This document shows, in pieces, positions 50,294 through 63,706 of a DNA stretch of 64,000 bases. Source of the stretch: Takakia lepidozioides (Eukaryota > Streptophyta > Takakiopsida > Takakiales > Takakiaceae); assembly GCA_030704615.1 (NCBI GenBank), contig CM060731.1, positions 39,742,001 through 39,806,000 of the forward strand, written 5' to 3'. The first letter of the stretch is position 1; every line of letters begins with the position of its first letter. Position numbers and translations under genes: made by a program. The notes under the pieces were generated by a model. It saw only the letters and a list, made by a program, of their open reading frames with translations, was not told the DNA's origin and did not search any database.

Positions 50294-52850
50294 AATAAGG
50301 GAGAAGTTCATGGCTTAACGTGTGGACCAGTCATAATGTGTCACTGTGTTTGCGAGCTGAGAATTAACTGGAAAGTAGTCTGTATTCCAGTATCACATCT
50401 TTCGTGAGCTGCCTATGGTGATGATCACAATGAAAAGTATGTTATCGGACAGCAGCAGTGAGGTCCAAGAAAGAGGTTCTTGACAGATAGCCAGGAAAGA
50501 CTTGGCATGCAGACTCTCTTTTACTAGACTTCCCTGTCTCTTTATGAAGAACCAGCAAGTCTATGTTGGTCACCTTCTCAGGATTGCTACAGTTCAGCAT
50601 TCCACTTGTTCCTTTTGAGTGTTCAGCATCGATCTTGGATGAGGGGGACTTCACTCTGCACTGCCCTGTGGTGGAGATCTGTAATGCCGCGGAGCAACTC
50701 TATCACGTAGTGTTGGACATTAGAAGGATTCCATGGAGGGACACACCCAAGCTGCCCAGTTTAGGTAAAATGACACATGCGGAACCCAGGGCTCTACACT
50801 ATCTGCCGTTGTATCTCAATAGCTGGCTGGAGTGCAGCTACATCTCAGTCATTTGCGTCTGTCTGCGTTGAGGTAGAAGGTTAACATTGCCAGCTGCCTG
50901 TACCATTGTACAGGTACCTGTACATTGTGCAGCATCATGGAAAGAGTACACCTCCCGCTCAGCGAGACTGCCTGTTACTATGACAGTCAATAGGTGGACG
51001 CCAGGTTCTAACCTGCTCCACCCCCTCCTTTGCAGAAGGCAAATGGAGCACAGGCCATGCCCCTCTATCCCTCCCTGCTTTTGCCCTATCTGGCTCTAGG
51101 ACACCCCGGTTCCATGGGAACACAAAGCAAGACTGGGGGGGGGGGGAGGGGGGCGAGATAAGAAGTCCGCACTCCTATCGAGTATCATTCATGCACATGA
51201 AGGTTTACTGTTAGACACACATTTGAGGGCTTTATGTGCCCCTCCCTCAAAGAACAGTTTAGTAATCCAAGTGTGTGCCCGTCCAGAGGTTGAACAGTTA
51301 GTTAATTAGATCTACCTGGAAAGTTTGCCAGGTGATACAATTGGAGATTCCCACAAGTACAGAACCTCAGAGTTGAAATCAGTTGAATATGCTCTCTATG
51401 TGGACGTAAGAGGCATCGGCAAATATATATATACATTTAGGAAGTGGAGCTCTTCAGTGCAAAACTTCCTAAGCTATGAAATTGGTGTGAAGTTGATGAT
51501 GGAATACTTTGCATGTGCTCTTCGTCTTGGAAGACATGTAGTGTTGGTGGACTTCAAAGGCACAACACTTTTGATGTTATCTGATGGGACATTCAGGTGT
51601 GAAGTTAGTCTGCTGTGTATAGCTGAATACAGGCCCCGGAGGGTCATCAAAGAAAGGAGGGGTCAGAACCATCATTGTTTGGATGACCACTTCACAAACA
51701 TGGTAAAAGACAATCATTTCATCACATGAAACACGCTGCTGGCACAGTCAAACAGTGAAAAGTGTATAGATCTCATGCAGTTAAAAAATTTGTGGCATCA
51801 TGGCAAACATATACACACTTTGAGAACACACGAAGGCTTTGTTATGCACGAAGACTTTGTTCTGGCATTGAACTGCAACGTAACTAGCGTTCACGAATTA
51901 AATTACATCGTCGGGCATCTGCTTTTGGTTCATGAAACATTGCACAGATTTTTGTAAATTTGTTTCTTTTCATCTTCTTTCAAGATTAGGAGAAAGTTTT
52001 GTTTTAATGGTGGAATTTCTTCTGTTCTGCAATATTATTGACACTGTGGGGGTGGTGCGGTGGGGGGGCGGGTTGTGTATGGCTGGATGGAGCAGTTCAT
52101 GTCTAGCAGCGTGGAAGAAGGTGCCAAACGCTATATCAACAGATTTAAGAGGTTTTATTTCTCTCTCTTGACATTGTGCTATCCGAAGGCTGTGTGACCT
52201 CAAACAAAGAATGAAGCAGTTCCAAAATGCCTGTATTTCCGAACAGATATAGGGCATATTATACTAAGGCTGGTTGTGAGAACTCGTCGACTCCATGATC
52301 TTTTGGCAGATCAATCCACCTCAGGGATTTATTAATGCAAGTTACACATGATCGACAAACTAGTTCATTCAAAAGCAACAGTTGGTTAACATGAGCAACA
52401 GCTCGGAAGACGGAGGGAAACCTAATTTTGTAGGCAATTGATATTATTAACTCATGGAATGTTAGGTGACATGCTACTTTTCGGTCCAGCCTTTCGTTCT
52501 CCAAATTTTGATGGGAGTCTGATTGTATCAACACATGACATTGGTTTAACCCAACATTAGCTTTTCTTTGCTAATCACCAAGGGAGAAATTCCCATAATA
52601 TGTCTAGAAGTGTACAGACCTGTGTTGCTCTGGTATCTTGAATTGGAAATACCAGAAGGGTCATGGTATGAAGTGCTTAATTTTTTTAAGGCGGGTGGGT
52701 TTTCCAATAATGCAGCCCCTGATTTTTTCAAGTATGAATCTGGTATGCATAGAGTGGTTTTTAAAAAAAATCAATCCGGATATGAGCAATGGTATCTGAA
52801 TGTTAGAAATATGAACTCGGATATGGTATTAAGAAAATAATAAAATAAAA
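50294..52850. other. Intergenic region with one unrecognised frame
   Basis: A 134-codon plus-strand frame at 51325-51729 (start MPGDTIGDSHKYRTSEL) has no recognised domain. A 90-codon frame at 52568-52840 lies directly upstream of the gypsy pol frame and may be host DNA or degraded gag. A run of 15 G with one A interruption occurs at about 51136-51153. No LTR matching the downstream element was seen here. Confidence 0.4.
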
Positions 52851-55725
52851 ATGACCCAGTTTTTGCTTTACGTAAGACAAATGGAAAGAGAAGTCGATAG
52901 GGAGCCGAGCCCAGATTGGATCAAGGGGATCTTGGAGAAATACCAGGATGTGATGCCGAAGGATTTACCAAGCGGCTTGCCACCGCGAAGAGGAGTTGAC
53001 CACCAGATAGAGGTGATACCGGGATTGGAGGCGCCTGCCAAGGCGCCCTACCGGTTGAGCCACAGAGAGTTGGTCGAGCTGAAGGCCCAACTCAAGGATC
53101 TAATGTCAAAGGGGTACATCCGGCCGAGTAAGTCACCTTATGGAGCCCCGGTGCTATTCGTAGACAAGAAGGATGGGACGTTGCGGATGTGTGTCGATTA
53201 CAGGGCTCTGAATAAGGTGACTATAAAAAACCAGTACCCTTTGCCAAGGATCGACGACCTCTTCAATCGGTTTGCAGGAACGAAGTATTTCAGCCGGATC
53301 GATTTGCGCTCCGGCTACCATCAAATCCGAGTGGCGGAAGGAGATGAGGAGAAGACCACGTGCAGGACAAGATATGGTTCATATGTGTTCTTGGTGATGC
53401 CGTTTGGGCTCATCAATGCACCCGCGACCTTTAGCACGCTAATGAACAGCCTTTTCCAGGAGCGGTTGAATGACTTTGTGATCGTGTACATTGATGACAT
53501 CGTGGTGTACTCGAAAACGAAGGAAGAGCACCTGGAGCACCTCAAAAGGGTGTTCCAGAAATTGCGGGAAGAGAAGTTGTATGCCAAAGCTTCAAAGTAC
53601 GAATTTGGGGTCACAAAAGTGGAGTTCCTAGGGCATGTGATTACACAGGATGGGATCAAAATGGATGACAGAAAGGTGAGGGCGATCTTGGACTGGGAGC
53701 CTCCGACTTCGGTCCCGGGAGTGCGATCCTTCCTAGGACTCGCCTCCTATTACCGAAAGTATGTGAGAAATTTCGCCAAGATCGCGGGGCCGCTGTCAGA
53801 CCTTCTGTGTAAGTCCAAGGTATGGGTATGGAACACTTTTTGTGGCCAAGCTTTTGCCGAGTTGAAGCAGCGGATGGCGGAAGCTCCAGTCCTGAAAATC
53901 CCGGAGTTCGACCGTCCATTTGAGATTCATACAGATGCGTCAGACTTCGCAATTGGGGGTGTGCTCATATAGGATGGACGTCCAGTGGCTTATGAAAGTA
54001 AGAAACTGAATGAAGTGGAGCGTCGGTGGCCTACGCACGAGAAAGAAATGAAGGTGGTAATGCATAGTTTTGGCGCTACTATGTTGGTTCCAACCCGGTG
54101 AAGGTGTTCACGGACAATGTCACAGTGAAGTATTTTGCCACGCAGCCTAAGTTGTCCCCAAAACAACTTAGGTGGCAAGACACTTTGGCAGTGTTCGACA
54201 TGGATATCCAGTACAAACCGGGACGGGACAATGTGGTGGCCGATGCTTTAAGTAGAAAGCAGCAGCTCATGTTGGTGTACAGGGGCGAGACGGCGCTCCA
54301 AAGGAAGATCCGGAAGGCTTACCGGAAGGACGAGATGACGAAGTCCGTGATACGGGACTTGAGGATGGGGGTTCAATCGCAGTTCCACTTGCACAATGGA
54401 CTGCTCCAGTACAAGCAAAAGCGCCTCTACGTGCCGAATGGAGGGATCAGAGATAGTCTCTTGAGGGAATGCCATGATGGCCCGCTTTTGCGCACCGCGG
54501 CACTCTTGAAGAAAGAGTATTTCTTGCCCAAACTAAGGGAGGAGACCAAGGAGTATGTCAAGACATGCACCACATGCCAACAAAACCGGAGCGAGTACAA
54601 AAAGCAAGCGGGGCTATTGCAACCCTTGCCGATTCCAGAGGGGTCTTGGGAAAGTGTCTCCATACATTTCATGACTGTTACGCCGCTGTCAAAAGGATTC
54701 GATGCAATCATGGTGGTGGTGGATAGGTTCAGTAAAATGGGTCATTTCATCCCCATCAAGGAGACGGCAACGGCGCAGGAGACGGGGCGACTTTACTCCG
54801 CCCACGTCTTCAAGCATCATGGACTCTCGAAGGATATTGTCTCGGACCGCGACCCAAAGTTTGCAAGTAAATTTTGGAGGGCACTTTGGAAGAAGATGGG
54901 GACGAGGCTCAAGATGAGTACGGCCTTCCGACCTACGACGGACGGCCAAACAGAAAGAGTGAATTCCGTGGTGAAGCAGATCTTGCGGAATTATGTGTCG
55001 GCAGACCAATCAGACTGGGTGGAGCACTTGGATGCGGCAGAGTTCTGTTATAATAACACAAAACACTCCGCAACGAGAGTTTTCCCTTTCGTATTGGTCT
55101 ATGGAAAAGCACATATGGTGCCAACAAGTTGGGCCGCCAGCAAGTTGGAACCGGCAGCAGCAGCGGTGCTGGAAGAACGCGAGCGTTTGTTGGAGCTCGC
55201 AAAGTACAACATTGTCAAAGCTAGGAAACGGTATGAACGGCAGTCGAATCGAAAACGGAGGGAAGTTAAGTTTGAGGCAGGCACGCAGGTCTGGTTGAAC
55301 ATCAAGAATTTTCGACTACCTCCGGAAGTGAGTCCAAAGTTCGTACCTCCGTATGCGCGGCCTTTTCGCATCCGAAAGGTTATGAATGAGGATGTGTATG
55401 AATTGGAGCTACCGGCAAACAGCAAGGTGCATCCGATATTCCACGTCTCCCTTTTGAAGCCTTACTTCAAAGATGAAGCGCGTCCGAATCGGCATCAAGT
55501 GTTGCGTCCGCCACCTGTGCTGTTGGATCATGAAAATAAACCTGAGTACGAGGTGGAGGCAGTGCTTAGGTCGAGGAGGTTCAAGAATCGAGAAACGGAG
55601 TATCTCGTGAAATAGAAGGGCTATCATCAAGTGGAGGCAACTTGGGTGCGTGCCTCAGAAATGGGAAACGCATCCGAGGGAGTTGCAACTTTCGAGGGGC
55701 GACCTCAAAAGCGGAAGAAGCGTTG
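52851..55725 (+). mobile_element. Ty3/gypsy chromovirus pol region, no 5' LTR seen
   Basis: The reading follows reverse transcriptase ([11 protein letters not shown] at about 53485), RNase H ([13 protein letters not shown] at about 53930), integrase (CTTCQQNRSEYKK zinc region, DRDPKFASKFWRALWKK, TDGQTERVNSVVK), then VHPIFHVSLLKPY and a chromodomain (EYLVK, stop, KGYHQVEATWV). Lesions are TAG at 53970, a frameshift at about 54075, and TAG at 55613 where the chromodomain Trp is expected. The first integrase catalytic Asp reads His (SIHFMT at about 54657). gag, protease and 5' LTR are absent upstream, so this copy is truncated or rearranged. It is a plant retrotransposon and appears inactive. 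Confidence 0.85.
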
Positions 55726-57346
55726 ATGGGGACATCAACCTTGGAGCGTGGGAGGAGGAAATGCATGCTTAGTCCGGCTTAGCTAGCTCAGGAATCCGAT
55801 TGCAAAAACTTGTGTTGTACAAATTTTGTTATAAATGAAATGGTTTCCAAATGTTGTGCTTCATATTTTGTCTGGAATGGTGATGCATGGTATGGTTGGC
55901 TAGTGTGTAGAATGCATGCTAGCTTACAAAAGAGGGAGAGGTAAATTGGATTAATCGTGTGTTTGCGCAGTGCCAAAATCGGGTGACGCTCATCCAAGGG
56001 GCAAGGAAACTTGCGCCTTATTTGGGAGTTCAAGTGCTAGTGCGCACTTGGCGCGTGCGCATACTATAACTGCGCTACCGAGGGGGTTGCCTTGTAGTGC
56101 GGGCTAATGCGGAAGTTACTTGCTTCCATTCACGTACTATAATCGTGTAACCTCGAGACGAAGTCGTAGTGCGGCTTCGGCGTGTTCCCGTACCTCAGGC
56201 CAACATTCCAAGGCGGACCCAATTGTAGTGATTGGGGTGCACGGTTGGTTCAAGGTTATCTTCCTAGTCAAAAGGGGGTTCAGATGAACCCTTGCTCAAG
56301 GTGATGCCAAAAGCGGCATCATGAGCGGTCGCAAGCAATGTTGTTGCAATAAGGCGATTTGATCCTCGGGGAGGATCATTCCTTGGCCTTGAAGTGGGCC
56401 AAGAAGAGTGCACTGGGTGGAGCTTAAGAGGCTCCACCCTTGGCTGGGATTTGGAAGAAGTCGGCCGAACTAGCTAGTGGAGAGTAGAGTCAAGTGGGGG
56501 GTTTGGTTCTTTGCCATAGGACGCCATGGTACGGAAACAAACTCTTTAATGTGGGATGCCACAACTTGGATGTTAGTTTCTACAAAATGGACAAGTCGAT
56601 GAGGACATCGACTCCTTGTTGGTGGGGGTGTGTGTCGCGGCCCTTTGCCTTGAGAGCAGGGGGGCGGGATATGAGAGGGGGCAGTGGCAACAATAGGTAC
56701 GGGGGCTAAAGCACCCTTGAGTGCCCAAGGCACTCAAGGAGGCGGAGGCGCTCACTAGGTGGAGCCCCGCACACCGGGTTGCGGTGGGGGTGGTTCCACA
56801 AAGGGTGGTGGTAACTTAGTGAGTCTTAGTGGGGGTGGCATAGGACTCACCATGGGGCGGAAACCTTGTGGTGGGAGTCATGGGGAGTCTTGGGACTCAT
56901 CACGGTCCAATGGGGCCGTGGTGGGTGGGCCAATAATCACCGCGACTCATCACCGGGAATCGAGGGTTTTTGTGGTGGTTCGCCATAAAATGACTGGGTT
57001 GTTTGTTAAACCCCCGCGGACAGTCACAGAAGTATATATAAGGAGTAGTAACCCCGAGAACGGTACAAGCCCGTTGGTGACAAAAAATTAATGAATAAGC
57101 GTGCGAGCCGGAAAGCGACCAAAGTGTGGAGAGCTGTTCCGGACTACCAACAACCAAAGGGAATTTCCACTAGGCCCAAATTGAGAGAGGGTCTTGTGGA
57201 GGAACAAATGGGGACCGTTATGTCCCGGTGAGCAGCCGAAGCTCCGAGTTGGCCCGGCGGCCAGTTTGGGAGTTAGGCGCGCGCATCAAAGCGAGTAACT
57301 ACGACTTGAAGGGGAGCCTACCGAAGTGAGGTGCGCAACAGACTAA
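55726..57346. other. Non-coding 3' region of first gypsy element, probable LTR
   Basis: GC-rich sequence without convincing frames lies between the chromodomain end and the next element. A purine tract (AAAAGAGGGAGAGG, about 55927-55941) and a TATA-like TATATATAAGG (about 57033) suggest 3' LTR sequence. Without a second copy the LTR borders cannot be set. Several frames here are shadows of composition bias. Confidence 0.45.
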
Positions 57347-58548
57347 TGTAACAGGGTAGAATCTAGAAGGTTCTAGAAGAAGTTTCCAAAATAACTAGGA
57401 AGGTTCCTAGGAAGTTTGACTTAAGGAAGTTTGACTTGAGGCTCTAAAGTCAAAATAAGATATTTATATTATGGAGAGTAGGTCAAATGTTTGATAAAGT
57501 CATATTGTGGAGAATATGTCAAACTTAAGAAGGTTGACTTTATGAGGTTTTGACTTGAGGCTCTCAAGTCAAACCACTACAACAGATTGCGGTATTTATG
57601 ACTGTATATATTACTATTCTGCAGTCATAAACGGTACATATGACTTTTATGACCGTATGACTGTAAGTCGTGCAAACCAAGTGAATACAATGAGTACAGG
57701 ATGGTACAGTCCGGATGACTACAGTTAGATGAACCAAGTGATATCTCTCACTGTAGTAATATATACCATATTGTAGTCGCCGCTGCCGCGCCACGTGGCG
57801 AGGCGTAATTGATTTTTAAAAAATAAATTAAATTAAAACTAAAAAACTAAAAACCTGTGTCAGACGTCGCGTCGCACCGCATTGTGCCACGTGGCATAAT
57901 GCATTTTATAATAAAAAAAAAACCATGTGGCAGCCCATCTAGGGTACCACGTGCTATCCCTAGCTCGCCCTAGGGCCATCTAATCCATTTCATTGTACTT
58001 AGATAAGTTTGAACCTGCAACCTCTTTATTATAAGAGTTATAGTTCACTACCTGTTAACCAATACACCCATTAATCATTCATGTAATCATATGGTGTTTT
58101 AATTGTATTATACACATCAAATTACAAAATCCCCATTAGTCATCACGACTATGTAACCTCATCTATGTACACTGTAGTCATAGAAATGACTATGAATGGT
58201 GAGCTAAATCTGGTCAATTGTCGTTGACCAGCCTTCCGTCCATTCCGGAGCCATGTAGTCATATAGACGACTACTTAGGTAGTCGTTCATATGACTACAG
58301 TTGTATGAACGACTGCAGGAGGTCAATTTCATATAAAAACATGGTGCAGTCATGGTCAAAGTTAAGAAAACCATGACTACCACGGTTTGGCAGTCATAAC
58401 TACCGCGATCTGTTGTAGTGAACCTTTAAAATAATCATATTTTGAAGGGTATATAAACATGCAATGAAAGCCTAGAAGGCATCGAGTTGTTTTGGAAAAA
58501 AATTGAGAAGTACTTCTATTCTAGTTTGTGTAGATCCTGGGTGTTACA
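57347..58548 (+). repeat. 5' LTR of gypsy element (contains CACTA insertion)
   Basis: Starts TGTAACA and ends TGTTACA, a perfect 7-bp inverted terminus. Matches the 3' LTR copy at 63707 onward, apart from the 846-bp CACTA insertion plus its 3-bp duplication and a deletion of roughly 18 bp near 57377. Without the insertion it would be about 353 bp. Confidence 0.92.
57575..58420. mobile_element. Non-autonomous CACTA (En/Spm) DNA transposon
   Basis: 846 bp with terminal inverted repeats: left CACTACAACAGATTGCGGTA, right (minus strand) CACTACAACAGATCGCGGTA; similarity continues for about 30 bp. It is flanked by AAC on both sides (57572-57574 and 58421-58423). The intact LTR at the right of the window reads through this site without the insertion, proving the target duplication. 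Subterminal copies of ATGACTAC/GTAGTCAT-type motifs are numerous, as expected for transposase binding in this superfamily. No transposase is encoded. Confidence 0.95.
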
Positions 58549-58563
58549 ATGCTATCAGAGCCT
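58549..58563 (+). other. Primer binding site of gypsy element
   Basis: Directly after the 5' LTR, TGCTATCAGAGCC closely matches the TGGTATCAGAGCC site complementary to initiator methionine tRNA used by many plant LTR retrotransposons. Confidence 0.8.
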
Positions 58564-61500
58564 AGTCTTTCTTAAAGTTGGGAGTGAATACATTCTTTAT
58601 GAGGATTCGATTAAGATGTTATTTTTTAGATATTTATTGTTATTTTTAAGTGTTGAATAGATAGTAGTGATGGTGCGTCATAACGATAGTATAAAAAATT
58701 TATGGACTTAAATCAACCCCCTTTCCGTGATTTTCCTTCGGAGTGTGAGTTTAAAATTATATGTCGTCGTAAAGCAGAAATTAGAGATATGATAGTACAG
58801 AGATTTGGAGAGGAACAATATCAATAAGTGTTACAAAACCCACGACATATCGTCTTTCCTATAATTAGAAATTGGAATGTATACATATGTGTATATACAT
58901 AGTTCATGGATCGAGGTAGACATTTTCCGCCTAATTTTCCACCGCCAAATGTATTTAGTATCAATGTGCGCGCCATCGACAAACATCATCTTGTAAGATT
59001 TTTAGTTGCAGAATTTGGAGTAGAATTCATGAACCTTGTCATGAGTTCAAACGTCACTTTTGTATTACCAATAGTTACGTACGGGATGGTTTGGGATTGC
59101 ACTATTTACATATTGTATTAGGATAAGAGAATAAAGATAATATACATTAATTTTAGAAGATAAACACCACGAAGGAAAGAGTAGTGGAGCAAGATGGCGG
59201 ACAACAAAGAAATGGTGGACAACGTACACACTACTCATCAAGCCAATGATCAGACGGTGTGGATAATGGAGCGTTTACACAAATTGCAGAATGCTCTTGT
59301 CACGACCCAACAACAAAACAACGTGTTGATGGAGGAGCTTAAACAATTGAGACAAACAACCGCCCCGGGACTGGTTGCTGATGGGTCAGATACGTTACTG
59401 CAAAAGATGACTAAGACGTGCAAGGTCGAGCCGTATAAAAGAAGTCGCGCCATGGGACTGCTAGAAGGATGGATTTATCGAATGAAGATACATCTGTCAT
59501 ATTTCTCTACATCAAGCGATTTGGACCACGGAATGTTCATACGATCTTTTCTACTCGACAATGCTTCAATATGGTTACAGACATGGGAGAGAAGATAGAT
59601 TACAAAAGAACCTTTACTATGGAGCACCTTGAAAGCGGGACTGCTCCAACAATTCAAGGCAGTAGATGCTGTTACAACTGCTCAAATTAAATTATGGAAT
59701 TTGGAACAACACGGGAGTGTGCAAAATTACATTGAAGATTTTTTGAATCTTCATGTCCAAATCGAAGACATGAGTCCTGCAGAAGTTTTAGACAACTTCA
59801 AAAGAAGATTGAAGAAGAAAATTCAAGGATAGGTAATTTTACGCAACCCGGTTGATGTCCACGAAGCAATTTCATTGGCCCAAAAGATTGAAGGGACGCT
59901 ACCAAGATACGACGAAGGTATACATGTTCCTTGAACCAATACGGACCAACGCCTATGGAGCTTGGAAATCTTCGAAGACGGGATAACTTCCAATACTCTC
60001 AAAGAAATAGGCCATGAATCAGATATGGGGAAGATAACACACAGCGGCGAATGAAATTGAATGACAAGGATGTGACCTCCTCAACATTCTCACGAACGGA
60101 AGGACAAAGTGAAACTAGACAATGTTACACCTATGGAAAATATGGACATCTTGCAGACAACTGCCGAAGTGGAAGGTACAATCGATAAACTTATCGAAAA
60201 CATCTTAACAATTTAAGGAGAGGAGAAGATAACGAACATCATAATGAGCAGGAAAACGAGGACAACCAGTAAGTAGACCTCGCGGTCTTACTGGTTCTAC
60301 AAAGAAAATGAAAGACGAGGGCCATACAAAGAGAAGAGGCAAATCAATCATGCAGGCAAGAAAGAGACGTAGTTAATTATGGCAGATGGAACCTTGGAAG
60401 GTATTCATGTGAGAGTGTTGATAGACCCTGGGGCAACAGAAAACTTCTTATCTAGAAAGGCTGCCTTGAAACTAGGACTCCCTTAGAAAATGATGAAAAA
60501 GAGGAAGTAGAAATACCAAATGGACATACAGAGGCCATTGAGACACTACCTAAAAACATAGAGTTGTCGATTGGGAAATATAGAGAAACCTTGGAATGGC
60601 AAGTGGTCAGACTGGCTCAATATGACGTAATATTAAGCATGTCTTGGATGGAATCTCACAATCCTGATGTTGATTGGCGTCGAAAGATAGTCAAAACCCA
60701 AAATTGGAAAATATGGGGAGATCGAGTGAGGACACCATATCGAAACCTACCATCATTTGTTATAGGTAACTACAGCTATATATAAGAAAGACTTAGTATT
60801 TGTAGGTTTAATAAGAGACGTGGAAAATCCAAAAAAAAACACGAGTGAGGTCTCTATAGAATTATAGAGTATATTGAAAGAGTTCAAAGTTGTTTTTTCA
60901 GATGACCTACCAGCACGGCTTCCGCCAAAGAGAAGAGTAGATCATAAGATTGAGGTTGTTCCAAGCAGTATTCCTTCTTGTAAAGTCCCTTATCGATTAG
61001 CACCAAACGAGTTGGAAGAATGTAAGGCTCAAGTCGAGGACCTACTATCAAAAGGCTTTATAAGACCAAGTGTATCCTCGTATGGAGCGCCGATGTTGTT
61101 TATGAAGAAAAAAGATGGAGCAATGCGCATGTGCATTGATTATCAAGCACTCAACCAGCAGACAGTGAAGAACAAGTACCCGTTACCACGCATGGACGAT
61201 CTATTTGACCAATTACGTGGAGTAAAATAGTTTACGAAGCTTGATTTGAGGAGTGAATACAACCAAATTCGAGTCGCTGATGAAGATGTATATAAGACCG
61301 TTTTCCGCACTAGATATGGACATTTTGAATACATGGTTATGCCATTTGGTCTCACCAATGCCCCAGCCACATTCATGGGCCTCATGAATGATATCTTTCG
61401 CCCATTCTTAGATAGATTTGTGATAGTGTTTTTAGATGATATTTTGATCTATAGTAACAGCATTGTCGAGCATAGAAACCACCTCAAACAAGTATTACAA

Positions 61501-63690
61501 GTTCTCCGTGAGAATCAGCTATATGCCAAAGCATCTAAATGTGAGTATGGAAAACAAGAAGTAGACTATTTTGGGCATCGCGTGAGTAGGAAGGAATTGA
61601 GGTAATGAGTGAGAAAATAGAAGCTATTCAGCAGTGGATAGTCCCTGAAGACATTACCCAATTAAGGAGTTTTATTGGCCTTATCGGATTCTACAGACGA
61701 TTTGTACGGCCATTCTCAAAGATTGCCCAACCATTGACAAATCTTTTGGGCAAAGGTTAGATGGAAGTGGGGTACAGAAGAGGAGTTAGCATTTCAGGCC
61801 TTGAAGGATGCGTTGCTTCATGCCCCGATCTTGAAATGGTATGATCCGACAAGACTAATCAAGCTCTCGGTAGATGCGTCAGGCTCAGCAGTGGGTTGGG
61901 TGTTACAACAAAAATGGGAAGATGGATGACACCCAGCGGTATATTTTTCTCGCAAATTGTTACCTACGGAACACCATACAACCGAACGAGAAAAATTGGC
62001 TATTGTTTTGGCTACAAAACATTGGAAGTACTATCTTGGAGATAAAGAGTTCATAGTGGAGACAGACCATAAACTGTTCGTGTACTTGGAGACACAGAAA
62101 GATCTATCGAAGAGACAGATTCGTTGGGCGGAGTGCGACAACAATTTAACATGAAGATCGTCTATGTGGAGGGAAAACGGCAATTGGCGGACAAGGATGG
62201 CGCGCATGAACACATTGACAGAAATCAACATTCAACCCGATTGGTGGAATAAGATAGCGACGGCTTCTAAAGATGATGATGAGATCGTGGACGCTAAGAA
62301 GAAGGGCAAAGTGACAGAAGTTCGAGGGTGTGTATTCAAGGAAGATAAACTTTGGATCCCTGATGAACCTGCATTGAAGACAGAAGTCTTGTTTGAAGCT
62401 CATGATACGGCGATAGTAGGACATGTTGGAGTTGAAAAAACATTCGAACAACTAAAACGAACATTTTATTGGCCGCGGATGCGAGACGAGGTGGAGGCGT
62501 AGGTTTGAAATTGCATGAAATGTCAACAAAACAAGTCAACAAACCGCAGGCCAGCAGGTCTTTTACAACCACTACCAGTACCAAACCGACGTTGGAAACA
62601 TATGAGCATGGATTTAGTTTGTGAGTTACCTCAAACCTCATCGGGATACGACACTATAATGGTCTTTGTAGACAAATTGAGTAAGATGATACACATCCGT
62701 CCCACTAGAAAATCCGTCACTGCACCTGAACTAGCTCGATTATATTTGGAAGCGGTCTATTCTCATCATGGGCTATCTAAAGTTCTCATTACTGACATAG
62801 GTACCCAATTTACGAGCTTGTTTTGGAAAAGCTTATTTGGTCTTTTTAAAATCAAATTAGCTATATCAACAGCTTATCATCCGGAGTCAGATGGACAGAC
62901 AGAGCGAGTGAATCGTACAATTGAAGACATGTTGCGGGCCTTTACGTTAGAAGCACAAGAAGAGTGAGATTGGTTATTACCATTGGTAGAATTTTCATAC
63001 AATAACTCAGTCAACGCGTAAACGAAAGAAACTTCTTTCTTTTTGATGTATGGTGAACACCCAAATATGCCAACAACTCTTACAAAGTTCAAGTTACCAA
63101 ATGAGGCGTTATCCAAGGTAGCCGCAACTAACACATTTGTGCAACAAATTCGACGGGGAGTACGCCAAGCTAAAGAGAAGCTGATGGTTGGCCAAAATCG
63201 CCAAAAGCAGTATGCAAATGTACGTCGACGGGATAAGGAGTTTGCAGTTGGGGATCAAGTGTGGTTGTCTACAACCAATTTACACATCATTGGATCGCGA
63301 AAACTAGGGGCACGGTTCATTGGTCCTTTTTCGATCATTAAACGTATTGGAGCAGTAGCATACAAACTGGAGTTACCACCACATATGAAGATCCACCCGG
63401 TGTTTCACGTTTCTCTACTACGTCGTTACAAACCTCGACCATCAATATTCAAAGATAATCAAGAACCACAACCTTTACCAGAGTTGATAGACGGAAATGA
63501 AGAGTGGGAGGTCGACCGTGTTCTGAAAAAATGCACATACAAACGAGGGCGACATGAGGTGTTGGAGTATTTGGTTTTATGGAAAGGATTTCCATTATAT
63601 GAAGCTATCTGGGAACCGGTGCAAAATCTCGCAAATGCTCAATTGGCAATTCAAGCTTTTGAAAATTCAAACAACGAAGACGTTGCTTTT

Positions 63691-63706
63691 TGAAAGAGAA
63701 AATGAT
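63691..63706 (+). other. Polypurine tract before 3' LTR
   Basis: TGAAAGAGAAAATGAT lies immediately before the TGTAACA start of the 3' LTR, where plus-strand priming occurs in LTR retroelements. Confidence 0.7.

Noticed and set aside
51325-51729. 134-codon plus-strand frame
   Set aside because: Plausible composition but no domain, start context or neighbour evidence; mentioned only in the intergenic entry.
57575-58420. Inverted-repeat reading of the insertion as a microRNA precursor or foldback
   Set aside because: Ends are CACTA-type, flanked by a perfect 3-bp duplication absent from the other LTR, so transposition explains it fully.
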